Assembly (NCBI RefSeq): GCF_002846335.1
Contig: NZ_PJMQ01000001.1
Coordinates: 4,216,001-4,280,000 of the forward strand
From: Janthinobacterium sp. 61
GTDB lineage: Bacteria; Pseudomonadota; Gammaproteobacteria; Burkholderiales; Burkholderiaceae_D
Direction of reading: 5' to 3'
DNA length: 64,000 bases
This document shows positions 36,178 through 45,164 of this stretch, one piece after another. The position numbers and the translations under genes were made by a program. The stretch's first letter is position 1. Each line of letters begins with the position of its first letter. Below the pieces are notes generated by a model. The model was given only the letters and a program-made list of their open reading frames with translations. It did no database searches and had not been told where the DNA came from.

Positions 36178-36432
36178 GTGGCCGCCTACATGAGCGAAAT
36201 TGTCGCCACCGGCAACGCCGAACTGTTCCAGTCGGCCATGAACGACGTGGTGCGTGCCTATGGCATGGGCAAGGTGGCGGCCCGGGCCGACATCACGCGC
36301 GAAGGCGCATATAAAGCCTTGCGCGAAGGTAGCAAACCGCGCTTCAAAACCATTTTAAAGATGCTCGATGCGCTGGGCATGCAGCTGGCCATCGTGCCAA
36401 AAACCACGCCGGACGGCGCCGTGGAAGCCTGA
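36178..36432 (+). CDS. Orphan addiction-module antidote-like (Xre-type) protein
   Basis: 84 residues with the pattern of the small 'addiction module antidote' family: AAYMSEIVATGNAELFQSAMNDVVRAYGMGKVAA, then a helix-turn-helix (ADITREGAYKALREGSKPRFKTILKMLDALG). The usual partner is a RelE/HigB-like toxin directly upstream, but none is present here. The N-terminus is about ten residues shorter than the family norm. The frame remains open upstream and reads family-like residues (LNSKAAVAAY), but without a start codon. The GTG at 36178 has only a weak AAGG. It may be a relic or an independent DNA-binding protein. Confidence 0.65.
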   Translation: MAAYMSEIVATGNAELFQSAMNDVVRAYGMGKVAARADITREGAYKALREGSKPRFKTILKMLDALGMQLAIVPKTTPDGAVEA

Positions 36433-36439
36433 ACGCCGC

Positions 36440-38500
36440 TTACACTTTCGGCGTGGCCAGCAAGGCCTTCATGCGCGCCAGACGTTCTTTCGGCGAAATG
36501 ATTTCCGACTCCGTCGGCACAGCGTCGCCCACGTCAAGTTGCATTTCTTTGATGAAACGCGACGGGTCGCAATGGACTTGCTCGCCGGCCCGCTTGCGCT
36601 TCTTGCACCAGGTGACGTGCAAGGTGCGCTGGGCCCGCGTGATACCCACATACATCAGCCGGCGCTCTTCCTGGATGCGCGCGGCGATGGTTTCGGCCGG
36701 CGCGTCGGGGTCGCCCTTGTGCGGCAAAATACCCTCTTCCACGCCCACCAGAAACACGTGCGGGAATTCCAGCCCTTTCGAGGCGTGCAGGGTGGACATG
36801 CGCACGGCATCCTGCTCCTCGTCCTTGCCCTCCAGCATGGTCATCAGGGCCACCATCTGCGTCAGTTCCAGCACGTTCTTTTCTTCGCCGTCGCGGTCCT
36901 TGCCGCCCCTGCCCCGTTCCTTGAGCCAGTTGACGAATTCAAGCACGTTCTGCCACTTGCTTTGCGCTTGCCGTTCCTCGAAAGCATCGTACAGATATGA
37001 CTCGTAGTGGATTTCCTTCATCATGTCGTCCAGCACTTCGGCCGCGTTGTCGCCGCTGCCGGCCGCGCCGGGACGGCTGGCGCGCGATTCGAGGTCGTTG
37101 ATGAAGTTGCAGAAATCGCGCAATGGCCCCAGCTGGCGGTCCGTCAGCTTGGCCTCGATGCCGCCTTTAAAGACGGCCTGGAACAGCGAACACTGCCACT
37201 GGCCAGAGAACGCGCCCAGCACCTCCAGGGTCGACTGCCCCACGCCGCGGCGCGGCGTCGTCACGGCGCGAATAAACGCCGGGTCGTCGTCTTCGTTGGC
37301 CAGCAGGCGCAGATAGCTGATGATGTCCTTGATTTCGGCCTTGTCGAAGAAACTCTGGCCGCCCGAAATCGTGTAGGGAATGCGTTCCTTGCGCAAGCAT
37401 TGCTCGATGATGCGCGCCTGGTGGTTGCCACGGTACAAAATGGCGTAATCGGAAAATTTGTTCTTGCGCTCGAAATGGTCGGCCGAGATCATGATGGCCA
37501 CTTGCTCCGCCTCCTGCTCGTCCGTCTGCATGCCCAGCACCTTGATCGGTTCGCCCAGGCCATGTTCCGACCACAGCGACTTTTCAAACAGTTTAGGATT
37601 GTTGCCAATCACGGCGTTGGCCGCATTGAGCACGCGCATGGTGGAGCGGTAATTCTGCTCCAGTTTGATCACGCGCAAGTCGGGGAAGTCCGTTTCCAAG
37701 GTCTTCAGATTTTCCACGGTGGCGCCGCGCCAGGCATAAATGGCCTGGTCGTCGTCGCCCACGGCCGTAAACATCGGCTTCTTGCCGATGCCCGTCACCA
37801 TCAATTTCACCAGTTCGTACTGGCAGGTGTTCGTATCCTGGTATTCGTCGACGAGCAGATAGCGCAAACGGCGCTGCCACTTGTCGCGTACGGGTCCGTT
37901 GTTGCGGAACAGTTCCACGGGTAAGCGGATCAGATCGTCGAAATCGACGGCCTGGTAGGCGGAAAGCGTTGCCACATAGCTGCGGTAGATGCGCGCCGCG
38001 TTCGCTTCGTCCTCATCCTTGGCTTGCGCCAGCGCCATGTCGGGGTCGATCAAGCCGTTTTTCCACAGCGACATGGCGTTCTGGATGCCGCGGATCACCT
38101 GTTTATCAGTGGTAATGGCGAGGTCTTGCACGAGGGAAAAACAGTCGTCGCTATCCATGATGGAAAAGCGGTCTTTCAAGCCCACGCCATTGGCTTCCTG
38201 GCGCAGGATTTTCACGCCCAGCGAGTGGAAGGTCGACACCGTCAGTTGCTTGGCCTGGCGTGGTTGCTTGAGCAGCTTGGCGATGCGTTCCTGCATTTCC
38301 AGCGCCGCCTTGTTGGTAAAGGTCAGCGCGGCGATGGTGCGCGGGTCATAGCCCCGGTCTTCGATCAAATGGGCGATCTTTTGCGTGATCACGCGTGTCT
38401 TGCCCGAACCGGCGCCCGCCAGCACCAGGCAAGGGCCGTCGAGGTAGGTGACCGCTTCGCTTTGGGGCGCATTCAGACCGAACTGTGGTGCTTTGGACAT
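36440..38500 (-). CDS. rep: ATP-dependent DNA helicase Rep
   Basis: A 3'-5' superfamily 1A helicase of 686 residues that clears proteins ahead of replication forks. Motifs: I (AGAGSGKT), Ia (FTNKAALEMQERI), II (LLVDEYQDTN), III (VGDDDQAIYAWRGA), IV (LEQNYRS), V (STLHASKGLEF) and VI (EERRLMYVGITRAQ). The start is the ATG at 38500 (MSKAPQFGLNAPQSEAV); the frame extends 39 codons further upstream without similarity. UvrD is the alternative, but the length and N-terminus favour Rep. Its stop lies 7 bp from that of the antitoxin-like gene, converging with no terminator between. Confidence 0.9.
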   Translation of the reverse strand: MSKAPQFGLNAPQSEAVTYLDGPCLVLAGAGSGKTRVITQKIAHLIEDRGYDPRTIAALTFTNKAALEMQERIAKLLKQPRQAKQLTVSTFHSLGVKILRQEANGVGLKDRFSIMDSDDCFSLVQDLAITTDKQVIRGIQNAMSLWKNGLIDPDMALAQAKDEDEANAARIYRSYVATLSAYQAVDFDDLIRLPVELFRNNGPVRDKWQRRLRYLLVDEYQDTNTCQYELVKLMVTGIGKKPMFTAVGDDDQAIYAWRGATVENLKTLETDFPDLRVIKLEQNYRSTMRVLNAANAVIGNNPKLFEKSLWSEHGLGEPIKVLGMQTDEQEAEQVAIMISADHFERKNKFSDYAILYRGNHQARIIEQCLRKERIPYTISGGQSFFDKAEIKDIISYLRLLANEDDDPAFIRAVTTPRRGVGQSTLEVLGAFSGQWQCSLFQAVFKGGIEAKLTDRQLGPLRDFCNFINDLESRASRPGAAGSGDNAAEVLDDMMKEIHYESYLYDAFEERQAQSKWQNVLEFVNWLKERGRGGKDRDGEEKNVLELTQMVALMTMLEGKDEEQDAVRMSTLHASKGLEFPHVFLVGVEEGILPHKGDPDAPAETIAARIQEERRLMYVGITRAQRTLHVTWCKKRKRAGEQVHCDPSRFIKEMQLDVGDAVPTESEIISPKERLARMKALLATPKV

Positions 38501-38709
38501 CAGGGTATTTCCGCAGGGAACAGCAGCCCATTGTAACAGCGTCGCACCCGCCATTTGCACGGCAAGGTCTGCGTGAAAAACAGGCAATGGCATTGATATC
38601 TCGCCAATTGCCGCCATCTTGGGACATGCAATGCGTGCGGCGATGCCAGCGCTGGAGTACCATTCCGCCTATATCGCCCGTGCGCGCCCACTTACCGAAT
38701 GGCAGTCCC

Positions 38710-39195
38710 ATGAAATTTGAACATTTGATTGAAATCAACGATCCGCTCAACCCGCTGATCGACACCCTGAGCCTGGAACAGGTCTGGCGCGGCCTGGTCT
38801 TGCGCGCCGAGTCGCCCAAGCTGTTCGTACCCCACCTGGACGAGTGCCAGATCAGCGAGCGCAGCGATGCCGGTTTCGCGCGCAGCCTGCGCTATGGCGA
38901 ACTGGTCATCAACGACAGGGTCGTGCTGGTGCCGCAACTGCAAGTGCGTTACGAAGTGCCGGCGCAAAAGGATATCAGCGCCTCCTCGCTGGTGATGACC
39001 ATCGAGATGCCCGACGAGGCCAGCCTGTGGGTGCGCTTCCAGTACGACGACGGCCACGACGCGGCCACCGATGCGGCCAACGCCCTGTACGACGACTTCC
39101 GCCGCTCTGCCTACAAGGAGTCCGACATCGACACCGTGCGCATCATGCGCGAGCTGGCGCTTGAGGGACGGCTGGATGCGGGCTTGCTGAATTAA
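38710..39195 (+). CDS. SRPBCC family protein (AtaL/DUF1857-like)
   Basis: 161 residues of the START/Bet v1-like fold. MKFEHLIEINDPLNPLIDTLSLEQVWRGLVLRAESPKLFVPHL matches the family start, with a ligand-cavity fold predicted for the rest (VLVPQLQVRYEV, LWVRFQYDD). Ligand unknown. The ATG at 38710 is preceded by a non-coding 209-bp divergent region shared with rep. Its TAA stop overlaps the TAA of the HD-GYP gene on the other strand (TTAA at 39192-39195). Confidence 0.8.
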   Translation: MKFEHLIEINDPLNPLIDTLSLEQVWRGLVLRAESPKLFVPHLDECQISERSDAGFARSLRYGELVINDRVVLVPQLQVRYEVPAQKDISASSLVMTIEMPDEASLWVRFQYDDGHDAATDAANALYDDFRRSAYKESDIDTVRIMRELALEGRLDAGLLN

Positions 39196-40313
39196 GCTCG
39201 CGCGCTGCGGCCCCACAACTGGTCAGGGCGAAACTGCAGCCCCGCCTGCTCCGCGCTGAGCACTTCGCGGATGGCGTGCAAGTCCACGCGCGTATCGCGC
39301 CGCAGCGGCACATCGAGGCGCGCGCCGCGGGGGCCGATCAGCGACTGCACATGGGGCGTGGTGGCATTCAAGCCCTTGCGCGTGACAATGCCGATTTCTC
39401 CATTCAACAGTTTGACGAAGGTGCCGACGGGGTAGATACCCAGTTCGCGCACCAGCAGGGAAGCCAGCGGCGCATCCAGGGTGGCCTTGTCGGCCATCAG
39501 CATTTCGCGCAGGGCCACGTTCGGCAGCATGGGCTGGCGGTAGCTGCGCTTCGATACGCGCGCGCAATAGCGGTCAGCCAGCATGATCAGGCGGGCGCCG
39601 ATGCCGATCGCCTCGCCTTGCGTGCCCAGCGGATAACCGCTGCCATCGATATTTTCATGGTGCTGCAACACGGCTTGCAGCCAGACGGCGTCCGTGACGC
39701 CGTCCGAGCGCAGCAAGTCGACACCCGCTTGCGGATGGGCACGCAAGTAGGCGCGCTCCTGTGCGTCCAGCGGGCCCGCCTTGTGCTGGAAATCCGCATG
39801 GCGTTCCAGCATGCCCACATTCATGCTCAGGGCGGCCAGCACCACGCTGCGGATCACGCCCGCATCGAGTTTCAGGGCACGCGCCAGGAGGGCCGTGATG
39901 ACGGCCGTGTCGACGCTGTGGCGCACGGCAAAGTCGCCCGCGCCCTGGTTGTGCAGAATGCAGGCCAGCGCCACGTCGGCGTCCAGTACAACGGCCTCTT
40001 CCACCAGCTGCGCCAGCGACGCCAGCGATGCATGGCTGCCCGCCTGCCCGGCGGCAAGGGCCGGCAAGACCAGCGCCAGTCCTGCCGTGGCGAGGTTCAG
40101 CATGCGCAGGGCCGATGGCGCTTCCGTCGCCGTGCGCGGCAGGTCGGCACTGGTATCGGCGATGACGCCGCGCGCCAGCAGCAATTCGATCTGGTTCTCG
40201 CTGCTGATGACATGGCCCAGCCTGGCCAGCAAGCCGCCCGTCTCGCTATGCACGTCCCAAGGCAGAGCTACGCCCAGGGCGAGTTCTCCCGCGTAAATGC
40301 GCCGAATTTTCAC
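39192..40313 (-). CDS. HD-GYP-type protein with degenerate metal site
   Basis: 373 residues from a GTG at 40313 (GGAG five bases upstream). This start gives VKIRRIYAGELALGVALPWDV, the usual N-terminal beta domain of HD-GYP proteins. The core keeps HSVDTA, RAHPQAG, QHHENIDGSGYPLG and GARLIMLADRY. The HDIGK metal motif is replaced by SMNVG, however, so the HD pair is absent. The c-di-GMP phosphodiesterase activity is therefore doubtful; a binding or structural role is possible. It is a single gene convergent with the SRPBCC gene. Confidence 0.82.
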   Translation of the reverse strand: MKIRRIYAGELALGVALPWDVHSETGGLLARLGHVISSENQIELLLARGVIADTSADLPRTATEAPSALRMLNLATAGLALVLPALAAGQAGSHASLASLAQLVEEAVVLDADVALACILHNQGAGDFAVRHSVDTAVITALLARALKLDAGVIRSVVLAALSMNVGMLERHADFQHKAGPLDAQERAYLRAHPQAGVDLLRSDGVTDAVWLQAVLQHHENIDGSGYPLGTQGEAIGIGARLIMLADRYCARVSKRSYRQPMLPNVALREMLMADKATLDAPLASLLVRELGIYPVGTFVKLLNGEIGIVTRKGLNATTPHVQSLIGPRGARLDVPLRRDTRVDLHAIREVLSAEQAGLQFRPDQLWGRSARA

Positions 40314-40476
40314 ATCGTCTCCGTCATCGCTAGCCGCTCCCCTTTTTACCATCGGGTGCTCGTGGGCATGAACCAATTGAAATGTTTTTTGCTTTTAATC
40401 AATATTCCAATGTGGCAGCGATCATCGCGCAATCATGTGAGCTTGTCTACAAAATTATGTAAAGAATAAAATTGCA

Positions 40477-41955
40477 TCAGACGCCAGGCGAGCAATCGGC
40501 GCAGCCGGGCGCGTGTTCCGGGTCTTTTTCCAGGTGCAGCGCCAGCTCGCGCAAGGCCGTACGCACGCCTTCCTCGATGACGGGGTGGTAAAACGGCATG
40601 TCGAGCATGGCCGGCACCGTCAGCTGCGCCTGGCATGCCCAGGCCAGCAAGTGGCTCAAGTGTTCCGCCCGCGGACCTATCAGCTCGGCACCGAGAAAGC
40701 GCTTGCTGCCAAACTCCGCATACACGCGCAGCAAGCCCTGGTTTTGCAGCATGACGCGACTGCGGCCCTGGTTGCCAAACGACACTGCGCCCACGGCGAA
40801 GCGGCCCGCATGGCTCAAGCACAGTTGCTGGTAAGAGGCGCCCAGGGTGGCGATCTGCGGCTCCGTGAAGGCGATGGTCAGGGGCGTGCGGCGCAAGCCC
40901 GGTATGACGTCAGGAAAGCGCGCCGCGTTGTCACCCGCGATACGGCCCTCGTCGGCTGCTTCGGGCAACAGCGGCAAGGCATTGTCGGCATCCCCGGCGA
41001 TGAAGATGGCGCTCTTGCCGCACTGCATGGTATGCGGGTCATGCAGGGGAATGCCATAGCGGTCGAGCTCGATTTGCGCCGTTTCCAGGCCGATTTGATC
41101 CACATTCGGACGGCGGCCGATGGCGGCCAGCAGATACTCGAACTGCTCGGTTTTTTCCTCGCCCGCGCCATCGCGGCTGGTCAGCAGGATGCCGCTGCCA
41201 TCCGGGTTTTTCGCCACATGCGCCACGCTGGTCTGGAAGCGGATGTCCAGTTCGCGCGCCAGCACGGCGCCGGCCTCTTGCAGCACCAGCGGGTCCGTCA
41301 ACTGCGCGACTTTATTGCCGCGTGCAAACAGGGTCACGCGCACGCCCAGGCGGGCCAGCGCCTGGCCCAGCTCCAGGCCGATCACGCCGCTGCCGACCAC
41401 GGCCACGGAGCTTGGCAAGTCCGTCCATTCGAACACGGCGTCGCTGGTGATAACACGCTCGCCCGCCGCCTGCCACTCAGGCGGCACGATGGGTGTGGAA
41501 CCGGTGGCGATGACGACGCTGGTGGCCTCGACCATCGTGTGTTCATCCACCTGCAATTTGCCGGGCGCGATGAAACGCGCATGGCCGCGCAGTTTTTCTT
41601 CCTCGGGGATGGCGTTGACGCCGTCGAGCACGAAGCCCACAAAGCGGTCGCGCTCGCTGCGCACTCTGCTCATCACTTGCTGGCCGTCGATGCGCACTGG
41701 GCCCGGATGCACACCGAAGCCGGGCGCGCTAGCGACCGCATGGGCCGCCTCGGCCGCCGCGATCAAGAGTTTGCTGGGCATGCACCCCACGCGCGCGCAA
41801 GTCGTGCCGTACGGCCCGCTTTCGATCATCAGCACGCGCTTGCCCTGCATGCGCGCCGCCCTGTGCGCCGTCATGCCAGCCGTACCGCTGCCGATCACGG
41901 CCACATCCACTTGTATCGTTTTCATCGTGCCAGTCATCCCTGTCAGATTGCTCAT
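40477..41955 (-). CDS. lpd: Dihydrolipoyl dehydrogenase (stand-alone)
   Basis: FAD disulfide oxidoreductase, 492 residues. FAD site VIGSGTAGMTAHRAA, redox disulfide CARVGC (in GTTCARVGCMPSKLL), NAD site VVGSGVIGLELGQAL, second FAD site AIFIAGDADN, C-terminal active-site His/Glu in YHPVIEEG. The redox motif differs from the usual CLNVGC at two positions. It is not next to genes for E1/E2 subunits of 2-oxoacid dehydrogenases, so its role may be in redox maintenance or in a remote complex. It is divergent from an ArgP-like regulator, with a LysR-type dyad between them. The ATG at 41955 is used; an ATG ten codons later is the alternative. Confidence 0.88.
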   Translation of the reverse strand: MSNLTGMTGTMKTIQVDVAVIGSGTAGMTAHRAARMQGKRVLMIESGPYGTTCARVGCMPSKLLIAAAEAAHAVASAPGFGVHPGPVRIDGQQVMSRVRSERDRFVGFVLDGVNAIPEEEKLRGHARFIAPGKLQVDEHTMVEATSVVIATGSTPIVPPEWQAAGERVITSDAVFEWTDLPSSVAVVGSGVIGLELGQALARLGVRVTLFARGNKVAQLTDPLVLQEAGAVLARELDIRFQTSVAHVAKNPDGSGILLTSRDGAGEEKTEQFEYLLAAIGRRPNVDQIGLETAQIELDRYGIPLHDPHTMQCGKSAIFIAGDADNALPLLPEAADEGRIAGDNAARFPDVIPGLRRTPLTIAFTEPQIATLGASYQQLCLSHAGRFAVGAVSFGNQGRSRVMLQNQGLLRVYAEFGSKRFLGAELIGPRAEHLSHLLAWACQAQLTVPAMLDMPFYHPVIEEGVRTALRELALHLEKDPEHAPGCADCSPGV

Positions 41956-42012
41956 GGCGTTCCATACTACCCGTTTGGCGAAAATAAGGTTTTACTTTGC
42001 AGCAATATATGC

Positions 42013-42027
42013 ATTAGTATAACTAAT
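42013..42027. promoter_or_regulatory. LysR-type operator candidate between lpd and argP
   Basis: ATTAGT-ATA-ACTAAT is a perfect inverted repeat. It contains the T-N11-A core expected for LysR-type regulators and lies midway in the 99-bp divergent gap, 28 bp from the argP start. Confidence 0.6.
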
Positions 42028-42054
42028 CATTTTCAAAATTTATAAGCTGAGCTA

Positions 42055-42945
42055 ATGGGATCACTCGATTATCGCGCACTGGCCGTGCTGGACGCCGTGG
42101 CCAGTCATGGCAGTTTCGACAAGGCTGCCCTGGCCTTGGGCATCACCCAGTCTGCCGTCTCGCAGCGTATCAAGGCGCTGGAAGACGCCAGCGGGCGATT
42201 GCTGATCATCCGTGGCCAGCCAGCCGTGCCGACGGGCCTGGGCCAGCGCCTGATCGTGCATCACCGCAACGTCAAGCTGATGGAAGCGTCGCTCGACATC
42301 GACCTGGGCAACAGCGTCAGCATGCCGGAAATCGCCGTCGCCATCGATACCGACAGCCTGGCCACCTGGTTCCCGGACACCTTGCCTGCCCTGCTGGCGC
42401 CGCCGCGCTGCCAGCTCGATGTGCGCCTGGCCGACAGCGATAGCGCCTTGCAAATGGTGCGCGACGGCTCCGTGTTTGGCTGCGTGGCAGCCGAGTCCGG
42501 CACAGCGCTGGACGCGGCGGCGGCCACCAGCGTCACGCCGCTGGGTACCTTGCGCTATGTCTGCGTAGCCACGCCCGTGTTTGCGGGCCACTGGTTCGGC
42601 GATGGTTTCAGTGACGAGGCGGTGCAATTGGCGCCCGCCGTGGTGGGCCAGCACGGCTTGCTGGCGCGTTTCCTCGCTGAACAATTGGGCCTGCGTGAAG
42701 CGTTTCCGCACCACACCTTGCCCGTGGAAGCAGCGCGCCGTAGCTGCATCCAGGATGGCCTGGCCTACGGCCTGATGCCGCAGCGCCTGGCCGCGCCAGC
42801 GCTGGCGACGGACAGACTCGTCGATCTGATGCCGGGCAGCACCCTGGACGTACCGCTGAGCTGGCATGCCTGGACCCTGGACACACCATTTACCAAGCTG
42901 CTGTCGGAGCAGATCGTCAAGTCGGCGCGCGACTACCTGCAGTAA
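42055..42945 (+). CDS. argP: LysR-family regulator, ArgP/IciA type
   Basis: A 296-residue LysR regulator. The winged helix-turn-helix (YRALAVLDAVASHGSFDKAALALGITQSAVSQRIKALEDASG) matches ArgP, and the C-terminal co-inducer domain ends VDLMPGSTLDVPLSWHAWTLDTPF, also ArgP-like. E. coli ArgP activates the lysine/arginine exporter ArgO; no such exporter is next to it here. Its divergent partner is lpd. It converges on priA with one base between the stop codons. Confidence 0.85.
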   Translation: MGSLDYRALAVLDAVASHGSFDKAALALGITQSAVSQRIKALEDASGRLLIIRGQPAVPTGLGQRLIVHHRNVKLMEASLDIDLGNSVSMPEIAVAIDTDSLATWFPDTLPALLAPPRCQLDVRLADSDSALQMVRDGSVFGCVAAESGTALDAAAATSVTPLGTLRYVCVATPVFAGHWFGDGFSDEAVQLAPAVVGQHGLLARFLAEQLGLREAFPHHTLPVEAARRSCIQDGLAYGLMPQRLAAPALATDRLVDLMPGSTLDVPLSWHAWTLDTPFTKLLSEQIVKSARDYLQ

Positions 42946-42946
42946 T

Positions 42947-45016
42947 TTAAATATCCAGCGGGTCCACTTCCAGCGACCATTTCACGCGCGTCTTCATGGC
43001 GCGCAACGCACTTAACCATTCTTTCAAGAACGCCTGAAGCGCGGGCCGCGAGCTCGCTTCGAGCAGCAACTGGGCACGGTCCACGTTGTAGACGCGCGTC
43101 ATGCTCATGGGAATCGGGTCATTGATGGTCACTTGCGGGTGTTCCATGCACTCCTTGGCCGCCTGCAGAAATTCGATGGCCGTGGCCAGTTCCGGCGCCT
43201 CGGCGCGCAGCAGGGCCTGGAACAGATAGGGCGGCAGCGCTGCCTGCGCCCGCTCTTCCAGCAAGGTCGTGGCGAAATGGTCGTAATCGTGGTTGACCAC
43301 GGCGTCGTACAACGGATGGCGTGCATAGCGCGTCTGGATCAGCACCTCGCTGACGCTGCCGCCCTCCGTCTGCGCAGCGCGCCCGGCCCGGCCCGCCACC
43401 TGCATCAATTGCGCGAACAGCCGCTCGCTGGCCCGGTAATCTTGCGAAAACAGGGCCGTGTCCGGGTTCAAAATGCCCACTAAAGTCAGCTTTTTGAAAT
43501 CGTGGCCCTTGGCCACCATCTGCGTACCGATCAGAATATCCACTTCGCCCCGGTGCACGGTGTCGAACGCTTCCTGCGCACTGCCCTTCTTGCGCGTGGA
43601 ATCGGCATCGATACGCAAGATGCGCGCCTCCGGAAACAATTGCTGCAAACCCTCTTCCACCCGCTGCGTGCCCCGCCCCAACGGTTGCAAATCGACGTTG
43701 CCGCAAGTGGGGCAATGGCGGGGAATGCGCAATTCCAGGCTGCAATGGTGGCAGCGCAAGCGGTGTTCGGGCTTGTGCAGCACCATGAACGAGGTGCAGC
43801 GCGTGCAATTGCTGATCCAGCCGCACGATTCGCAGCAGATCACCGGGGAGTAGCCGCGCCGGTTCAGGAACAGCAACGACTGCTCGCCCCGCTCCATGCG
43901 CAGCTTCAAGGCGGCTACCAGATGCGAAGTCAGCCCATCTTTCGGCCGGTCGCGTTCCATATCGAGTATCTTGACACGCGGCAACACCGCATTCTTGACG
44001 GCCCGTTCGCGCAATTCGAGCTTGCGATAGCGCCCCGTCTGCGCGTGGTGCCAGCTTTCCAGCGAGGGCGTGGCCGAACCCAGCACGATGGGAATCTGCA
44101 ATTGCCAGGCGCGCCACACAGCCAGGTCGCGCGCGGAGTAGCGCAAGCCTTCCTGCTGCTTGTAGGACGGATCGTGCTCTTCGTCGATGACGATCAACTT
44201 GAGATGCGGCAAGGAGGCCAGGATGGCCAATCGCGTGCCGAGGATGATGCGGGCCTGGCCCTGGTGAGCGGCCAGCCAGTGCAGCATACGTTCGCCTTCG
44301 GACAGGCTGCTGTGCAGGGTCGCCAGCATGACGCCGGGAAAGCGCGCGCGGATATTGCCTTCCAGCTGGGGCGTCAGATTAATTTCCGGCACCAGGATGA
44401 GGATTTGCGCCGCCTCGTCGCGCGCCAGCACCTGGGCGCAGGCTTGCAGATACACTTCCGTCTTGCCGCTGCCCGTCACGCCGTACAGCAAGGTGGGCTT
44501 GAAGCCTTGGGCGCCGCCGATGGCGTCCGCCGCCTCTTGCTGGGCGGCATTGAGCGCCGGCATGTTCAGCGGCGTGCCGTCGTGCACGTCGGCCAGCTTG
44601 GCCAGCTTCTTGATGGCGCGGTCCAGCGCCACGGTGGTCAGCACGCGCAAGTTCTTCGGCAAGCCCGGCAAGGCCACTTCCCCCAGCGGACGCTGGTAGT
44701 AATCGGCGGCAAAGGCGGCCAGCGCCAGCCACTGCTCCGACAGCGGTGCCAGCTGGCTGCGCACGGCCAGCACGTCCTTCAATTTCGCGGCGGGCACGTC
44801 GCTACTGTCGGACACGCCGACGATCAGCCCCATCACTTCGCGCCGGCCGAACGGCACCAGCGCCAGCTGCCCCACTTGCGGCAACGCTACGGCAACGTCC
44901 GCGCCGGCGTCCGCACCTGGATCTACCGCCGCGTTCCAGCGGTAGTCGAACAGGGCGTTCAGGGGCGTGTCGAGCGCGATTTTCAGGATGCAAGACGTCA
45001 AAATGCACTGCGACAT
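42947..45016 (-). CDS. priA: Primosomal protein N' (PriA helicase)
   Basis: Restarts stalled replication forks by loading the replicative helicase. 689 residues. N-terminal 3'-DNA-binding domain, then helicase motifs GVTGSGKTEVY (Walker A), VIDEEHDPSYK and LGSATPS. A Cys-rich zinc module (CCESCGWISNCTRC, LRCHHC, CPTCGN) supplies eight Cys. Helicase C-terminal motifs are ILRIDADSTRKK, IGTQMVAKGHDF and QVAGRAGR. ATG at 45016. The upstream region is the candidate origin, which is fitting for a replication gene. Confidence 0.96.
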   Translation of the reverse strand: MSQCILTSCILKIALDTPLNALFDYRWNAAVDPGADAGADVAVALPQVGQLALVPFGRREVMGLIVGVSDSSDVPAAKLKDVLAVRSQLAPLSEQWLALAAFAADYYQRPLGEVALPGLPKNLRVLTTVALDRAIKKLAKLADVHDGTPLNMPALNAAQQEAADAIGGAQGFKPTLLYGVTGSGKTEVYLQACAQVLARDEAAQILILVPEINLTPQLEGNIRARFPGVMLATLHSSLSEGERMLHWLAAHQGQARIILGTRLAILASLPHLKLIVIDEEHDPSYKQQEGLRYSARDLAVWRAWQLQIPIVLGSATPSLESWHHAQTGRYRKLELRERAVKNAVLPRVKILDMERDRPKDGLTSHLVAALKLRMERGEQSLLFLNRRGYSPVICCESCGWISNCTRCTSFMVLHKPEHRLRCHHCSLELRIPRHCPTCGNVDLQPLGRGTQRVEEGLQQLFPEARILRIDADSTRKKGSAQEAFDTVHRGEVDILIGTQMVAKGHDFKKLTLVGILNPDTALFSQDYRASERLFAQLMQVAGRAGRAAQTEGGSVSEVLIQTRYARHPLYDAVVNHDYDHFATTLLEERAQAALPPYLFQALLRAEAPELATAIEFLQAAKECMEHPQVTINDPIPMSMTRVYNVDRAQLLLEASSRPALQAFLKEWLSALRAMKTRVKWSLEVDPLDI

Positions 45017-45164
45017 GGGGAGTTGGCCTATCTTAATAAAAAAGCGCGCAGCAAGGTCAATGGTGCGGCGGGATGTCAGGCATCAAGCCAGCGGGCCATG
45101 ATACTTGTTTCGTTCGTCAAACGCCTAACGGCGGACACGACAGCGTGTCATGCTGCCAGAAGAA

